In this document: in pieces, positions 27,804 through 28,861 of the stretch
Position numbering within the stretch: position 1 is the stretch's first letter
Layout of the letters: each line of letters begins with the position of its first letter
From: Catenaria anguillulae PL171
Taxonomy: Eukaryota > Blastocladiomycota > Blastocladiomycetes > Blastocladiales > Catenariaceae
DNA: 28,861 nucleotides
Reading direction: 5' to 3'
Assembly: GCA_002102555.1 (NCBI GenBank)
Contig: MCFL01000294.1
Span: forward strand, 1-28,861
Program-made: the position numbers and the translations under genes
The notes under the pieces: model-generated
Told to the model about the DNA's origin: nothing
Seen by the model: only the letters and a program-made list of their open reading frames with translations
The model's database searches: none

Positions 27804-28861
27804 TTAGGAGACAACTCCAACTATACAATACTCTTTCTCTGCTCGTACATACCTGCTCGTAGCCGCGTCCAAAACTCCGAACCCTTCTGTCTCAACAGCC
27901 GTGATGTTGTGCTCGGACAAGTGATTTGATGCGGCGACCTGCGACTTTGGCTGCTGCGGATTGTGCTTGAGTTTTTTGCTGCTCACTTTGCGTTCCTTTT
28001 GCTTCCTTTGGCTGCGTTTGAGCAGCCACTCAAAGCTCGTCTCGGTGAAGATGGCCAGCGACGTGAGGATACCCGAAAGCGAGCTGATGCGGACGACAAA
28101 GGGCGAGTTTTGGATGAGGGCACAGACAATGAATGCGATCCATAGGATGACCATGATGATATTCTATAAAGGCAGAAACAATAGTCAGCGAATTTGCTCA
28201 AAAGGCGGCGGAATATGGTAATGTCTGCACAACCAGTCTTGAGAATGTTTGTCAAGGGATGCGTGATGGTGCTTGTCTTGTCCTCAACGCTGGAAGATGG
28301 CTTTGCTGCATGTGGTTGGGAATGTGAGCTGCTTCCAGACGACAAACCAGATGCTGACGAGTTTGCGGTGTCCGCTGGGTTTCTGAATGCAATGTGCAGT
28401 GCGGCGAGAGAGCCGCCAATACTGAAAACCTGATGGGTACGACCCCAGGCCGGGCTCAGAGTCAACATGGTCCTGACGGATACAGAAAGTCGCCAGCGAG
28501 GGCAAATTAGAGCGACGTACAGGTAACAGAGCCATTGGACCCATTGTCCAAAATGGCCACATTCATGCGTCAATCCATGCCGCTGCGAGAAGATTGTGGC
28601 TACCAGTGAGATTCATTCCGTGATGTTCCTTGATAGACAATGACCACACCTGGACTGGAACCGAATCGCTGCACCACACCCACCACCAACACAACTTGCT
28701 GCTGAAGCATAATGTAAATGGTAAATGTGTACACGCTCCTCAAGAACCAAGTCTTCCACTTCTGCTGCATCACAAGAATGATGGCGATTCGGCTCGCCAT
28801 GGCCATGACAAACAAGGGGCCGGCAGTCAAGAAAGTGACGTCTCTCAATAGGTGATAGACC
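27804..28861 (-). CDS. Polytopic membrane protein, 3' part, runs off the window
   Basis: I do not recognise the family. Two segments look coding on the minus strand. From 28861 to about 28640 the frame reads RDVTFLTAGPLFVMAMASRI and SVYTFTIYIMLQQQVVLVVG, two probable membrane helices. From 28163 to 27804 it reads NIIMVILWIAFIVCALIQNS and SLSGILTSLAIFTETSFEWL, two more helices, followed by a basic stretch (KRSQRKQKERK) and a polar tail ending at 27804. Positive charge after the last helix suggests a cytosolic C-terminus. Between them, 28435-28230 has a hydrophobic start (VFSIGGSLAALHIAFRN) and then a Ser-rich loop. Its splice sites I could not fix; the acceptor TTTATAG before 28163 is plausible. 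The layout would fit a receptor-like or other multi-helix protein with its 5' end outside the window. Confidence 0.5.

Noticed and set aside
1-28861. CRISPR arrays, rRNA genes and transposase genes
   Set aside because: No spaced direct repeats, no rRNA-like sequence and no recognisable transposase motifs were seen on either strand.

Overview
The window is eukaryotic nuclear DNA and most likely fungal. Genes sit on both strands and are split by short spliceosomal introns, mostly 65-97 bp, with bacterial-style operons absent. GC is fairly high and the standard code reads through the long coding exons. The best lineage hint is a tandem pair of secreted proteins that resemble the fungal DUF7029-DUF7223 architecture from memory. 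A lineage-restricted-looking membrane protein family and a D-Ala-D-Ala-ligase-like ATP-grasp gene would fit an early-diverging fungus, but I cannot name the order.

Layout, left to right. 1-1428 (+): C-terminal part of a ZNF598/Hel2-type ribosome-collision E3 ligase, interrupted by several frame changes. 1632-2825 (+): decayed copy of the membrane protein found intact at 11360-13471 (-). 2826-4867: no clear gene, but a ~190-bp inverted repeat (3024-3214 / 4445-4635). 4868-6000 (+): TRM7/FTSJ1 tRNA 2'-O-methyltransferase, four exons. 6075-6686 (-): TTC9-like TPR protein. 6928-6953: perfect 26-bp palindrome in the divergent promoter. 7087-10717 (+): Nab2/ZC3H14-like protein with an RS domain and three CCCH fingers. 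11360-13471 (-): 703-aa orphan membrane protein. 14517-16028 (+): SLC35A-type nucleotide-sugar transporter. 16565-17669 (-): CAF1/POP2 deadenylase. 18825-20664 (+): ATP-grasp ligase, four exons. 22031-23717 and 25395-27599 (+): tandem secreted paralogues. 27804-28861 (-): 3' part of another membrane protein that leaves the window.

Several neighbours act on RNA: Hel2 in stalled-ribosome quality control, TRM7 on the tRNA anticodon loop, Nab2/ZC3H14 in poly(A) binding and CAF1 in deadenylation. I see no evidence of co-regulation, so this is probably chance proximity.

The observations I would look at first are these. None of the 13 introns I could place has A at 5' splice-site position +4 (ten have C, three T). 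There is one GC-AG intron between zinc-finger exons. The secreted pair shows a patch of near identity typical of gene conversion. A eukaryotic D-Ala-D-Ala-ligase-like enzyme is present. Two strong inverted structures (the palindrome and the 190-bp arms) lie outside genes. Frame changes in the Hel2-like gene and in the second secreted gene are mostly single missing bases, so assembly error must be excluded before calling either gene dead.
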